A stretch of DNA of 64,000 nucleotides. Source: Candidatus Flexifilum breve. Lineage in GTDB: Bacteria > Chloroflexota > Anaerolineae > Aggregatilineales > Phototrophicaceae. How positions within the stretch are numbered: position 1 is the first letter of the stretch; the number at the start of each line of letters is the position of its first letter. Below are positions 26,820 to 36,079 of the stretch, piece by piece. Both the position numbers and the translations under genes were made by a program. The notes beneath the pieces are model-generated. The model saw nothing but the letters and a program-made list of their open reading frames with translations, did no database searches and was not told the DNA's origin. The stretch is taken from contig JADKGC010000013.1 of the NCBI GenBank assembly GCA_016717205.1, positions 1-64,000 of the forward strand. The letters run 5' to 3'.

Positions 26820-28301
26820 GTGACACCGAATCTTGGTCAAAGCACTTTGCTGGCGCATGAAATCAAGATGCTCGTTCGCGACCTTGGTCGGGGCCGAGTC
26901 TATGGCGTAGCCTATGACACGGCTTGGGTTGCTCGACTTGCGGGACGCTATAGCGATTTTGAGTTTTCGCTCGAATGGCTGCGTCGCAACCAATATGAAG
27001 ATGGTACGTGGGGCGCGCCCTACGTTCACTATCACGATCGTTTCATTTCCACGCTCGCGGCGATAGTGGCGCTGCGTGAAGTGGGCACCCACCCTCGTGA
27101 CAAACGCCGCGTCAAGCGCGGTGAAGACGCCCTGTGGAAGCTGGTTGGTCATCTCGGCAAAGATGATAGTGACACCGTCGGTTTTCCCATCCTGTCTACC
27201 TCCCTAGCCCAAGAAGCCGAAAAACTCGGTCTCGACGTGCCGCAGCCTCCGGTTCGGTACGCCGCGCCGTATAAGAAAAAAGTTGCCGCGCTGATCGACT
27301 CGCCGGTCCGCCCATGGCGTCAAAGCACCATCACGTTCTCATTAGAAGCGCTGCGTCATGCCGTCAGCCAGCACGATGATGTGCTGGAAGCCAATTATTC
27401 GGTGAGCATTTCACCGGCGGCGACGGCTGCTTATCTATTGCAGCATTCCCACGAGGGAGCGGTCGATTATCTGCGGGATCTGATGACCGACGACGGGACT
27501 GGTGGTATCCCGGCGTTCGGACGGATCGACATTTTTGAAATGCTCTGGACTTTGATGAAGCTCGTGCTGACGGGAACCGTTCAGCCCAACGACCGGGATG
27601 TACAGGAAATCCTCGCTGTATTGGCGTCGCGCTGGTCGCCGGAGTATGGCATCAGCTACTCGACGCATTTCCCGGTGGTCGATATTGACGATACTGCGGC
27701 CACTTACATGCTGTTGAAGTGGGGCGGTTACGACGTCAGCGCCGATGTGTTCAAGTATTACGAGAAAGATGATCACTTCTGCTGCTATCAGGGCGAAACG
27801 AATCCGTCGGCGAGTACACATTTGCGTTTGCTGCAGGCGCTGCAGTACGCGCAGGATCACCCCATGTACGAAACGTGGGTGCAGAAGATCGTGACCGCGC
27901 TCAAACGTTTTGACGAGAATGGCTCGTTCTGGTCGGATAAGTGGCATACCTCACCGTACTACGTCAGCAATGTGGCGATCCATGCGCTGCGCGGCGTCGA
28001 TGATAACCTCGCGTCCTCGCGCCTCAAGTGGATTCTCAAAACGCAGAACGATGATGGCGGCTGGGGCTATCTCGGCGACTCTACGCCCGAAGAGACGGCC
28101 TACGCGCTGGAGTCGCTGCTGACGTGGAACAGCACGGTCGAACGCATTGATCCGTCCATCATGGACGAGGCGGCGCGCTTCCTGACCGATCACCTGCACG
28201 ATACGACATACGTCCCATTGTGGATCAGCAAGGGATTGTATACGCCGCATAACATCGTCCGGGCGGCGATTTTGAGCGTCTTGTACCAGTACCACGCGTG
28301 A
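26820..28301 (+). CDS. Class II terpene (diterpene-type) cyclase
   Basis: A 493-residue alpha/alpha-barrel cyclase. The class II protonation motif DIDDTA (DxDD) is at residues 288-293, the N-terminal AYDTAWVARL (31-40) is typical of copalyl-diphosphate-type synthases, and a QW-like QNDDGGWG is at 409-416. Length is close to Mycobacterium Rv3377c-type enzymes (about 500). There is no class I DDxxD motif. It should protonate and cyclise a linear prenyl diphosphate, keeping the diphosphate. Whether the substrate is GGPP or FPP is undecided. The start is GTG with GGAAGGAT 8 bases upstream. A HAD phosphatase gene begins 16 bases after the stop. Confidence 0.88.
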   Translation: MTPNLGQSTLLAHEIKMLVRDLGRGRVYGVAYDTAWVARLAGRYSDFEFSLEWLRRNQYEDGTWGAPYVHYHDRFISTLAAIVALREVGTHPRDKRRVKRGEDALWKLVGHLGKDDSDTVGFPILSTSLAQEAEKLGLDVPQPPVRYAAPYKKKVAALIDSPVRPWRQSTITFSLEALRHAVSQHDDVLEANYSVSISPAATAAYLLQHSHEGAVDYLRDLMTDDGTGGIPAFGRIDIFEMLWTLMKLVLTGTVQPNDRDVQEILAVLASRWSPEYGISYSTHFPVVDIDDTAATYMLLKWGGYDVSADVFKYYEKDDHFCCYQGETNPSASTHLRLLQALQYAQDHPMYETWVQKIVTALKRFDENGSFWSDKWHTSPYYVSNVAIHALRGVDDNLASSRLKWILKTQNDDGGWGYLGDSTPEETAYALESLLTWNSTVERIDPSIMDEAARFLTDHLHDTTYVPLWISKGLYTPHNIVRAAILSVLYQYHA

Positions 28302-28317
28302 ACCGAATGGCTGTGGT

Positions 28318-28980
28318 ATGAAAATTACGAGCTGGTTCTTTGATTTCGACGACACGTTGGCGACTGCCCAGCTCACGTGGGCGCTGAACACGGCGCTGCC
28401 CAAACTCATTCAGACGTACACGCTGCCAGCCGACCCTGAGCGCCTCGCCCGGGCTGTGCTGGCAGCGCAGCAGCGCTGGAGTGTCAACGACCACTTTCAG
28501 GGCGTCCTCAGCGGCTTGTTTGAGGACATGGGCTGGTCCGACGAACTGCAGGCCGTCTTCGCGAAAGACCTGCGGTCTAGCTACCAACCAGTGCTCTTTG
28601 ACGATGCACTGGAATTATTGCGCGCCCTCAATCAGAAGGGGCATCTGGTTTACGTCATCTCGAATAACCTGATCGCGCCCTCAAACGCGCGTGATCTGGG
28701 GCTCGCGGCCCACGTGCGCGAAATCTTTACGCCGCACATGTTCCCCGGCGCGAAACGCAAACCGCATCCAAGTCTCTGGCAGGCCATCCTCAACCGTTAT
28801 CCGGTATTACACACCACCACCCCCGTATTTGTAGGGGATGATCCGTGGACAGATGGTGCTTTTGCCGAAGCTTGTGGCATGATGTGTTGGTTAGTCGATC
28901 GTCCGGGGCGCATGGCGTCACTCTATCAAACAACACCGTACCGGTGGGTGAGGTCGCTGCGCGAAATCCCGATCACGTAA
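28318..28980 (+). CDS. HAD-superfamily hydrolase, probable phosphatase partner of the terpene cyclase
   Basis: A 220-residue HAD hydrolase. Motif I is DFDDT (Asp9, Asp11), motif II the Ser of VYVISNN near 115, motif III the Lys of KRKPHPS near 147 and motif IV GDDPWTDG near 175. All four are present, and an inserted helical cap lies between I and II. It probably removes phosphate from a small molecule. Because it directly follows a class II cyclase, and known drimenol synthases fuse a HAD domain to such a cyclase, hydrolysis of the cyclised diphosphate is a good guess. A general phosphatase role is the alternative. Confidence 0.85.
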   Translation: MKITSWFFDFDDTLATAQLTWALNTALPKLIQTYTLPADPERLARAVLAAQQRWSVNDHFQGVLSGLFEDMGWSDELQAVFAKDLRSSYQPVLFDDALELLRALNQKGHLVYVISNNLIAPSNARDLGLAAHVREIFTPHMFPGAKRKPHPSLWQAILNRYPVLHTTTPVFVGDDPWTDGAFAEACGMMCWLVDRPGRMASLYQTTPYRWVRSLREIPIT

Positions 28981-28992
28981 CTTGGAGGCCCT

Positions 28993-31257
28993 ATGTCTGA
29001 AGAGTTCTCGCTCGGCGCGCTCATCCTTGTCCAAGCAGATCAACCCGCATCACCGCTCCCGCTCGAACTCACGACGGTGAGCGGTGACATCCTCGGCGGT
29101 GCGGCCACCGTGCGCATCGCCCAACGGTTCGGTAACCCCTTTAAGCACCCGATTGAGGTCGAATATCTATTTCCGCTCCCCCATGAAGCGGCCATCAGCG
29201 ACTATGCCATCACGATTGGTGCACGCCGCATTCAAGCACAGGTGCGCGAACGTGAGGCGGCACGGCAAGCGTATGCTGACGCCCAGGCCGAAGGCAAACG
29301 CGCCAGCCTGCTTGAACAGCAGCGCCCGAGCCTATTCACTATCCGTGTGGCCAATATTCAACCCGGTGAAAAGATTCTGTGTGAAGTTCAATATGATGAG
29401 GCGCTGACCTTCAAAGACGGCCAGTACGAATTTGTCTTCCCTATGGGCCTCACGCCGCGCTATCACACGCCGACGCTGTCGCATCCCGCTGCGGTCGATG
29501 CGCCGTTGGCCGCGCCTGATGCGTCCATCGGACCCGTAGAAGTAACGCTCAATTTGCGCGGCGCTTTTGCCGACCCGGTGAGCCCAACGCATCCACTCGT
29601 CGTGGCGCGCGGTGAGCCGATTACTGTCACGCTGGCGGGAAAGCACATCCCCAACAAGGATTTTGTTATGCGCTTTGCGGCGGCGGTAGATACGGTTCGC
29701 CCGCAAGCGTGGGCGACCATCGACGATGGCGGCAGCGAGATCGCGCTGCTGAGTGTGCAGCCGCCGCGCTCGACCGGGCAGGCGGTCGCCGCACAGCGCG
29801 AATTCGTGTTCGTGATCGACCGCTCCGGTTCGATGGGTGGCGATCCGATGGTTCAGGCCCGTAACGCGCTGAAGACCTGTTTGCGCATGCTCGGCGCCGA
29901 CGACCGCTTCTGGATTCTCGTGTTCGATGACCAGTTGGAATGGTTCGCGCGCGTGGCGATGGCCATCACACAGGAGACGGTCGACGCGGCGGATCGCTGG
30001 ATCGACGAGGTGGATGCGCGTGGCGGTACCGAAATCCTCGGCGCGATCAGCGCCGCGCTCGCTTTGCCCGTCGATGCGGAACGGCGGCGCTATGTCGTCT
30101 TCCTGACCGACGGCGCCGTCTCCGCGGAGGACGCGGCCCTGCGGGAAGTTACGGCGAAGCGGGGCAGCGCGCGAATCTTCACGTTCGGGCTGGGGCCGTC
30201 CGTCAATCGCTACCTGATCGACAAGATGGCGGCGCTCGGACGCGGGTGGGCGGAATTCCTCGGCGTGGATGACGATATCGAGAAGGCGATCACACGCTTT
30301 CAGGATCGCGTGAGCTATCCAGCGCTCGAAGACATCACGCTGGAATGGCATGGCGCGAACGCGTGGGACACTTACCCGAACCATTTGCCCGATCTGTATG
30401 TGGGCGCGCCTTTGGCGATCGTCACACGCTTGGCGCGGCAGGGCGAGGGCGCTGTCACGCTGATGATTCGTGGTCAGCGGGGCGGCGCGCCCGTCGAGTT
30501 CAGCGCGGATGTGCCGCCCGGCGACCTGCCGCTGCTGCGGCGTTTGTGGGCGCGGGCGCGCATTGAGGCCTTGAGCATGCAGCTTGCCGACCTCGAAGCC
30601 GCACGCCAGCAGATCATTGAGCTGGCGCTCAAATATGGACTCGCGAGTCGGCATACCTCGTTTGTCGCCATTGACAGCGAAGTCACGACGGGCGGGAAAG
30701 ACCAGCTCGTGCAAGTCGCGTTGCCGCTGCCTGAAGGTCTGCGCTATGAGGGCTTTGGCACGGCAGGCGGTGCGGCTGGTGCTGCGCTGCACTTCGCCAT
30801 GAGCGCGCCGCCTCCTGCACCCAGACCCATTGTTCGGCCTGACCGCGAGGCTGGGAACCACTTCTTCAGGAAGCGGAGCGCCCCGGCGGCGCGTGCCCAG
30901 TCAAGCGCGGACTTTGAGCCGGAATATGAGCGCGCGATCACGCTGCCGCCGTTGGACGAGCGCGAAGAACTCAAGCAGATTTTCACCGCCAACAACGTAC
31001 AGCCGGAGATTTTGGTCAAGCTGTTGGCGCGCAAGCAGAAGATCAACGGGAGCTGGGCGGACGATGCGCAGTTGACCGCTGACGCGCTGGCGGCCTTCAT
31101 GCAGGCCGGGCACACGACGGTTGCGGGAGATTACCGGGTGCAGCTGCGTAAGGCGGCGCAGTGGTTGGCACAGGCAGTCAAGGATGGGCGCGCGGGCGCT
31201 GAGGCCGAGGCGGTGCTGAGCGCGTTGAGCGCGCAGACCGGAGAAACTTTCCTATGA
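28993..31257 (+). CDS. VIT and von Willebrand factor A domain protein
   Basis: A 754-residue protein with the architecture of inter-alpha-trypsin-inhibitor heavy chains. The N-terminal VIT domain (about 15-140) includes QRFGNPFKHPIEVEYLFPLP. The VWA domain (about 270-440) has an intact MIDAS DRSGSMG starting at Asp276. A helical region and a Pro-rich linker precede a C-terminal helical domain with ERAITLPPLDEREELKQI. No signal peptide is visible, so it is probably cytoplasmic. A metal-dependent protein-binding role is likely. It starts 12 bases after the HAD gene, with GGAGG upstream, and may be in the same operon. Confidence 0.9.
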   Translation: MSEEFSLGALILVQADQPASPLPLELTTVSGDILGGAATVRIAQRFGNPFKHPIEVEYLFPLPHEAAISDYAITIGARRIQAQVREREAARQAYADAQAEGKRASLLEQQRPSLFTIRVANIQPGEKILCEVQYDEALTFKDGQYEFVFPMGLTPRYHTPTLSHPAAVDAPLAAPDASIGPVEVTLNLRGAFADPVSPTHPLVVARGEPITVTLAGKHIPNKDFVMRFAAAVDTVRPQAWATIDDGGSEIALLSVQPPRSTGQAVAAQREFVFVIDRSGSMGGDPMVQARNALKTCLRMLGADDRFWILVFDDQLEWFARVAMAITQETVDAADRWIDEVDARGGTEILGAISAALALPVDAERRRYVVFLTDGAVSAEDAALREVTAKRGSARIFTFGLGPSVNRYLIDKMAALGRGWAEFLGVDDDIEKAITRFQDRVSYPALEDITLEWHGANAWDTYPNHLPDLYVGAPLAIVTRLARQGEGAVTLMIRGQRGGAPVEFSADVPPGDLPLLRRLWARARIEALSMQLADLEAARQQIIELALKYGLASRHTSFVAIDSEVTTGGKDQLVQVALPLPEGLRYEGFGTAGGAAGAALHFAMSAPPPAPRPIVRPDREAGNHFFRKRSAPAARAQSSADFEPEYERAITLPPLDEREELKQIFTANNVQPEILVKLLARKQKINGSWADDAQLTADALAAFMQAGHTTVAGDYRVQLRKAAQWLAQAVKDGRAGAEAEAVLSALSAQTGETFL

Positions 31258-31287
31258 ACGGCACGGATTCGGATTGAGTTGAGACCC

Positions 31288-31319
31288 GCATCCGGGACGC
31301 GCAACCGCGTCCCGGATGC
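31288..31319. terminator. Strong hairpin after the VIT/VWA gene
   Basis: A perfect 14-bp stem (GCATCCGGGACGCG / CGCGTCCCGGATGC) with a CAAC loop lies 30 bases past the stop. A long T-run is missing, so termination efficiency is uncertain. Its GGGACGCG core is shared with the repeat near 43142. Confidence 0.65.
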
Positions 31320-31422
31320 CTGCCTAACCTTGTGCCAAAAGTGGGCGGTTTTGCGCTATACTCCTCAGCAGCAGACAACAATGCTCAGACCTCACTGATA
31401 CGAACACAAGGCGAAAACGTGG

Positions 31423-33261
31423 ATGAACGACTTGATCGGTCGTGAAATAGGTCAGTACAAAATCACATCGCTGTTGGGGTGGGGCACGTCGGCGGCGGTG
31501 TATCTGGCGCAGCAGTTGAATGCGTTTGAGCGTCCGGTAGCGATTAAGGTCATCCGGGCTGAGCTGATCGGTCAAGGCGACTTCGCGCGGCGCTTGGAAC
31601 AGGAAGCGCGTACGATTGCCACGCTGCGGCATACTCACATCCTCCGGTTAATCGAGTACATCAATCAGGGTAATCTGGTATGCCTTGTGATGGACTATTT
31701 GCCGGGAGGCAACCTCGAAAGCCTTATCAGCGAGGGCACGCTGACCATCGAGCGCACGGATCGCCTTGCCGCGCAGATTGCCGACGCACTGGATTATGCC
31801 CACAACCAGAACATCATCCATCGCGATTTGAAGCCGCAAAATGTGCTGCTGGACGAAGCCGGCAACGCCGTGCTCAGCGATTTCGGCATTGCTAAGTTGT
31901 TGAGCGGTTCAACCAACCTCACGCAGACAGGCGCGATTGTCGGCACGCCATCGTATATGTCGCCGGAACAGTGGAAAGGGCTGCCGCTCGACCGCCGCTC
32001 CGATATCTACGCCTTCGGGATTCTCGTCTACGAAATGCTCACGGGCGTGCTGCCCTTTCAGGCGGAGTCCGCCAGCAGCATGATGTATAAGCACCTGACC
32101 GAGCGCCCCTCCCCGGTTGAGGCATTTCGAACCGGGCTGCCCGCGGCGGTCAATGCGGTGCTGCTGCGCGCGCTCGCGAAAGAGCCCGATGATCGCTATG
32201 CGACCGCGGGTGAGCTTTACCGTGAATTGCACCTCGCCCTGTTTGCGCCAGAAGGCGCGGCGCTGCACGATATGACGCGGTCGACGCTGCACAAGCCGCC
32301 GCCCGTCGACGATGCGCTGGTCACATCGGAGATGATGCGGGTTGTCCCGGTCAACCCACGGCGGCGCATTCCGCTGGTGCCGCTGGTCGCCGGTTTGATC
32401 GCAGTGGCGGCGCTCGTAGTCGTCCTCGTCGTGACACAGTTCGGCGCGCCACCCGAGCCGACACCGACGGTTGTGCCCACGGCGGCGCGTGTTGCCGGGC
32501 AGAATCGTACGGACGAACGCGGTGTGCAGCAGGTTTTTGTGCCGGAGGGCTGCTTCCAGATGGGCAGCGATATCCGCGTCGATTCACGCGCCTTTGATAA
32601 CGAAGAACCCGCGCATGAGGTGTGCCTCACGGGTTTTTGGCTCGACATTTATGAGGTTACGAACGGACAGTTTCAGGCGTTCGTTGACGATGGCGGCTAT
32701 ACGACCGAAAGCTGGTGGTCGCCAGAGGGCTGGGCGTGGGTGCAGCAGAATGGATTCGTCGGCCCGGAAAATCGCGGCGGTGAACTGGTGCCGGAAGCGC
32801 CGCGCTCCAATTTAAGCTGGTACGAGGCGGATGCGTATGCGCGCTGGCGCGGCGGGCGCTTGCCGACCGAAGCGGAATGGGAATATGCGGCGCGTGGCGC
32901 GGACAATCTGATTTATGTGTGGGGGAACGGTTGGTCGAACGGCTATAGTGTCGTCAACGAAACGTCAACCGGCGGCGTGAACTTTGTGGCGCCGTTGGGC
33001 GGTGGTTCGCGCACGTTGGATCGCAGTTGGAGCGGCGTGTTTGACCTCGTCGGCAATCTGAGCGAATGGGTCAACGATTGGTTTGGCGACTATCCCGCCG
33101 AGGCGGTGCAAGACCCGCTGGGGCCAAGCGAGGGCACGCAGCGCGTGGTCCGCGGCGGAAACTTCAACAGTTCGCCGGAGGCGGCGCGGTTGGCAATTCG
33201 CGTGTCGCGCGATCCGGGGCGACGCAGTCCGTCGGTGGGCGTTCGCGTCGCTACCCCATAA
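31423..33261 (+). CDS. Ser/Thr protein kinase with transmembrane segment and extracellular FGE-sulfatase domain
   Basis: A 612-residue single-pass protein. The Hanks-type kinase (about 8-270) has the Gly loop LLGWGTSAAVYLA, Lys42 in VAIKVI, catalytic HRDLKPQNVLL near 133, DFGIA near 153 and GTPSYMSPEQW. A membrane segment lies near 314-338. The outer part (about 368-612) is a formylglycine-generating-enzyme-like domain (VFVPEGCFQMGSD, EVTNGQFQAFV, GRLPTEAEWEYAARG). In bacteria this fold often serves as a C-type-lectin-like binding module, so ligand sensing coupled to phosphorylation is likely. It has its own promoter region after a terminator. Confidence 0.93.
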   Translation: MNDLIGREIGQYKITSLLGWGTSAAVYLAQQLNAFERPVAIKVIRAELIGQGDFARRLEQEARTIATLRHTHILRLIEYINQGNLVCLVMDYLPGGNLESLISEGTLTIERTDRLAAQIADALDYAHNQNIIHRDLKPQNVLLDEAGNAVLSDFGIAKLLSGSTNLTQTGAIVGTPSYMSPEQWKGLPLDRRSDIYAFGILVYEMLTGVLPFQAESASSMMYKHLTERPSPVEAFRTGLPAAVNAVLLRALAKEPDDRYATAGELYRELHLALFAPEGAALHDMTRSTLHKPPPVDDALVTSEMMRVVPVNPRRRIPLVPLVAGLIAVAALVVVLVVTQFGAPPEPTPTVVPTAARVAGQNRTDERGVQQVFVPEGCFQMGSDIRVDSRAFDNEEPAHEVCLTGFWLDIYEVTNGQFQAFVDDGGYTTESWWSPEGWAWVQQNGFVGPENRGGELVPEAPRSNLSWYEADAYARWRGGRLPTEAEWEYAARGADNLIYVWGNGWSNGYSVVNETSTGGVNFVAPLGGGSRTLDRSWSGVFDLVGNLSEWVNDWFGDYPAEAVQDPLGPSEGTQRVVRGGNFNSSPEAARLAIRVSRDPGRRSPSVGVRVATP

Positions 33262-33396
33262 CCGCGCCGATCGCCGCCCTTAGGATCATCGTATATACTG
33301 TAATAATTGGTCAAACCTTAAAACAGGCGGCTTGGGTTTCATCGTACAATCGGTGACGCTCTGAACCGTGCTCTTTTGGCGCTGAGGATGAAACCT

Positions 33397-35022
33397 ATGG
33401 TCCGTCGACTCACCGTCCTACTTCTGATTACTGGCCTGTGCCTCGGGGTCATCCCGATGAGCGCGCAGTCCGCGTTCACGCTTACCGTTTTACACACCAA
33501 TGATACGCGCGCCAATCATCTGCCGGATGCCGACGATGTCGGGGGCGCCGCCCGCGCCGCGACCGTCATCAAGCAGCTGCGCGACGAGGTCGACAACAGC
33601 TTGCTCGTGGATGCGGGTGGGCGCTTCACTGGAACGCTGTTTCATCGCGTGTACGCCGGGCAGGATAACGTACAGATTATGAATGCGCTGGGTTACCAGG
33701 CGATGGTGCTCGGCAGTCCGGAATTCGACAACGGCGATCAGACGCTGGCGCAGTTCATCCGGAATGTGAATTTCCCCGTGCTTGGCGCAAATATTGACGC
33801 CAGCGAGTCCGATGTGCTGGCCGACCTCATTCAGCCTTCGGCAATTGTCGATGTGAATGGCACAGCGGTCGGCGTGATTGGCGTCACGACGGCGGATGCG
33901 CCGCGTGTGTCCTCGCCGGGGCGTGATCTCATCTTCTCGCCGGACTACCGTGGCAGCGTCCAGGCGCAGGCCGACGCGCTGACTGAGCAGGGCATCAACT
34001 ACATCATTTTGCTGTCGTATCTCGGCTACGATGAAGACCTCGCTTTAGCACCGGAACTGCGCGGCGTGGATCTGATTGTCGGCGGCAATACGCGCACACT
34101 GTTGAGTAACACGGACGCCGATGCCGCCGGGCCGTATCCCGCGGTCACGGCAGGCGCCGACGGCGCCCCGATCCTGATCGTGCAGTCGGGCGGCGGCGCC
34201 CGCGGTGAACTGCGCTTCCTCGGACGCATCGACTTAACGTTTGATGCCGAGGGCGTCCTCATCGATTGGTCGGGGGATACTATCCTGCTTGCCAGCAGTA
34301 TCCGTCCCGATCCCGATATCGTCGCGCTCATCGATGATCTCAACGAGCAGGTGCAGATCGAACGCGCGCGCCCGGTGCGGACGCTCACAGGTGAGCAGGT
34401 CCTCGTCGCCGCCGATTACACGGTCGCCGACTGCCGCATCCGCGAGTGTGAACTGGGGAATCTGGTCGCTGATGGGCTGCGCTGGCGCATGGGGACAGAT
34501 CTCGCGCTGGTGAATGGGGGTTCGATGCGCGGTGGTCTCGCCTCAGGGGCGCTGACGCGCGGGAGCATCCTCGAATTCCTGCCGTTCAGCAACCGGGTTA
34601 GCACGTTCCGCGTGCGCGGCTCTGATCTGGTATTGGCGCTGGAAAATGGCGTCTCGCGGGTGGGGGAATCCAGTGGTACCGGGCGCTTCCCGCAAGTTTC
34701 GGGTCTGCGCTACAGCTACGATCTCAGTCAACCCGTGTTCAGCCGCATTGTCAGCGTAGAGATGCTCAGCGCTGATGGCACGAGCTACGAGCCGCTCGAC
34801 CCGAACGCGTTGTATATAATTGCCACCAATGATTTTATGCGCAAGGGCGGGGATGGGTATCAGGTGTTTGCGGATCGGGGGATTGATGCTATCGATACGA
34901 CCGTGTTCTTCGATGACGTCTTCGAGTCGTATGTCCGTGAACATAGTCCGCTAAGCCCGACCCTAGAAGACCGCATCACTTTGGTCGAAAGCGCTGAAAC
35001 CACCCCTACACCGGGATCGTAA
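33397..35022 (+). CDS. Secreted 5'-nucleotidase / 2',3'-cyclic phosphodiesterase family protein
   Basis: A 541-residue secreted metallophosphoesterase. A signal peptide (VRRLTVLLLITGLCLGVIPM) is followed by the metal motif TVLHTNDTRANHLP, a GSPEFDNGDQTL loop and the C-terminal nucleotide-binding domain with NGGSMRGG and TNDFMRKGGDGY. The GNxE/GNHE-type motif is altered to GSPEFDNG, which may lower or change activity. ATG 33397 is favoured by GAGG nine bases upstream; an in-frame TTG and ATG upstream have poorer spacing. It should release phosphate or nucleosides from extracellular nucleotides. Confidence 0.9.
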   Translation: MVRRLTVLLLITGLCLGVIPMSAQSAFTLTVLHTNDTRANHLPDADDVGGAARAATVIKQLRDEVDNSLLVDAGGRFTGTLFHRVYAGQDNVQIMNALGYQAMVLGSPEFDNGDQTLAQFIRNVNFPVLGANIDASESDVLADLIQPSAIVDVNGTAVGVIGVTTADAPRVSSPGRDLIFSPDYRGSVQAQADALTEQGINYIILLSYLGYDEDLALAPELRGVDLIVGGNTRTLLSNTDADAAGPYPAVTAGADGAPILIVQSGGGARGELRFLGRIDLTFDAEGVLIDWSGDTILLASSIRPDPDIVALIDDLNEQVQIERARPVRTLTGEQVLVAADYTVADCRIRECELGNLVADGLRWRMGTDLALVNGGSMRGGLASGALTRGSILEFLPFSNRVSTFRVRGSDLVLALENGVSRVGESSGTGRFPQVSGLRYSYDLSQPVFSRIVSVEMLSADGTSYEPLDPNALYIIATNDFMRKGGDGYQVFADRGIDAIDTTVFFDDVFESYVREHSPLSPTLEDRITLVESAETTPTPGS

Positions 35023-35032
35023 GCCGCCTGCT

Positions 35033-35060
35033 GTCGGGAGGCACGTGCGTGCCTCCCGAC
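35033..35060. terminator. Bidirectional terminator hairpin
   Basis: GTCGGGAGGCACG and CGTGCCTCCCGAC form a perfect 13-bp inverted repeat around TG, between the stops of two convergent genes. A short GGTTTGATT follows. Confidence 0.7.
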
Positions 35061-35083
35061 GGTTTGATTGCGGCGTGGTCGCG

Positions 35084-36079
35084 CTACAGCAGACCTTCGC
35101 TCGCGTACCAGTTTGCCGTCCGGCGAATCCCCTCCAGTAGATCCACCTGTGGTTGGTAGCCGAGCTCTTCCTTCGCTTTGCGAATATCAAATGAGCGATT
35201 GTGATGAAAGAAGCTGACCCGGCGCCGGTAGATCGGTGGGTCCATGTGGAACGGCTTGCAGATCAGTTCGAAGGCGGCGCCCGCCGCCCACATCAGGTTG
35301 TAGGGCACATGCAGGCGGGGCGGGGCGGCGTGGAGTTCCTCCGCAATGATGCGGGCCAGGTCTTTGAGCGCCACCGAGCGGTCGCCCGCAATGATATAGA
35401 CTTGTCCCACGGCGGCATCGCTGGAAGCCGCGAGCATAAACCCCGTCGCCAGATCGTCGACATGCACCATGTGAAAGTGCGGATCGCCGGAACCGACCAT
35501 GACAAACAGACCTTTCTTGATGGAGCGAAACAGTTTGAGCAGGCGTAGGTCGCCTTCCCCGTAAATGCTGGCCGGGCGCACGACAGTCGTCGGGACGCGC
35601 CCCTGTTGCGCGTAATCCAGCACGATCTTTTCGCCAAGCATCTTCGAGTACTGGTAATCGTCGCACGGGTTGTACGGCGAGTCTTCGGTGGCGGGCGGCG
35701 CTTCGATATGCCCCAGCACGCCGATGGTGCTGCAGTGGACAAACCGGGAGACGCCAACCGCTTCGGCTGCATTGAGCATGTTGGTCGTGCCTTCAGCGTT
35801 CGTTTCAATCAGCTCGGCCGCGCTGGCCTTGCCGGAGCGGAAGGATGCGGCGATATGGTACACGACATCGCAATCTTGTACGGCTTGACGGCAGATTTCT
35901 GGATCACGCACATCACCGACAACGACATCCAACTGATCGTCCTCGTGTCGCTGGAGCTTCTGTGGATCACGAACTAGCGTGCGCACCTCATGCCCCGCTT
36001 GTAAGAGCCGTCGGAGCAGGTGACTGCCCGTAAATCCCGCTCCGCCTGTCACGAGAACTTTCCGCTGTGTTTCGAACAT
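35084..36079 (-). CDS. NAD-dependent epimerase/dehydratase (extended SDR)
   Basis: A 331-residue extended short-chain dehydrogenase. The Rossmann motif VTGGAGFTGSHLLRRL is near residue 10, the catalytic YxxxK is in DDYQYSKMLGEK, and the substrate half includes PYNLMWAAGAAFE. Relatives act on nucleotide sugars, sterols (3-beta-HSD type) or dihydroflavonol-like substrates; the VRPASIYGEGD stretch is common to all. The start at 36079 has GAGGG six bases upstream. It is a single gene converging on the 5'-nucleotidase. Confidence 0.88.
   Translation of the reverse strand: MFETQRKVLVTGGAGFTGSHLLRRLLQAGHEVRTLVRDPQKLQRHEDDQLDVVVGDVRDPEICRQAVQDCDVVYHIAASFRSGKASAAELIETNAEGTTNMLNAAEAVGVSRFVHCSTIGVLGHIEAPPATEDSPYNPCDDYQYSKMLGEKIVLDYAQQGRVPTTVVRPASIYGEGDLRLLKLFRSIKKGLFVMVGSGDPHFHMVHVDDLATGFMLAASSDAAVGQVYIIAGDRSVALKDLARIIAEELHAAPPRLHVPYNLMWAAGAAFELICKPFHMDPPIYRRRVSFFHHNRSFDIRKAKEELGYQPQVDLLEGIRRTANWYASEGLL

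Noticed and set aside
29332..30861. A 509-codon open frame on the - strand
   Set aside because: It is antisense to the VIT/VWA gene with its intact MIDAS motif.
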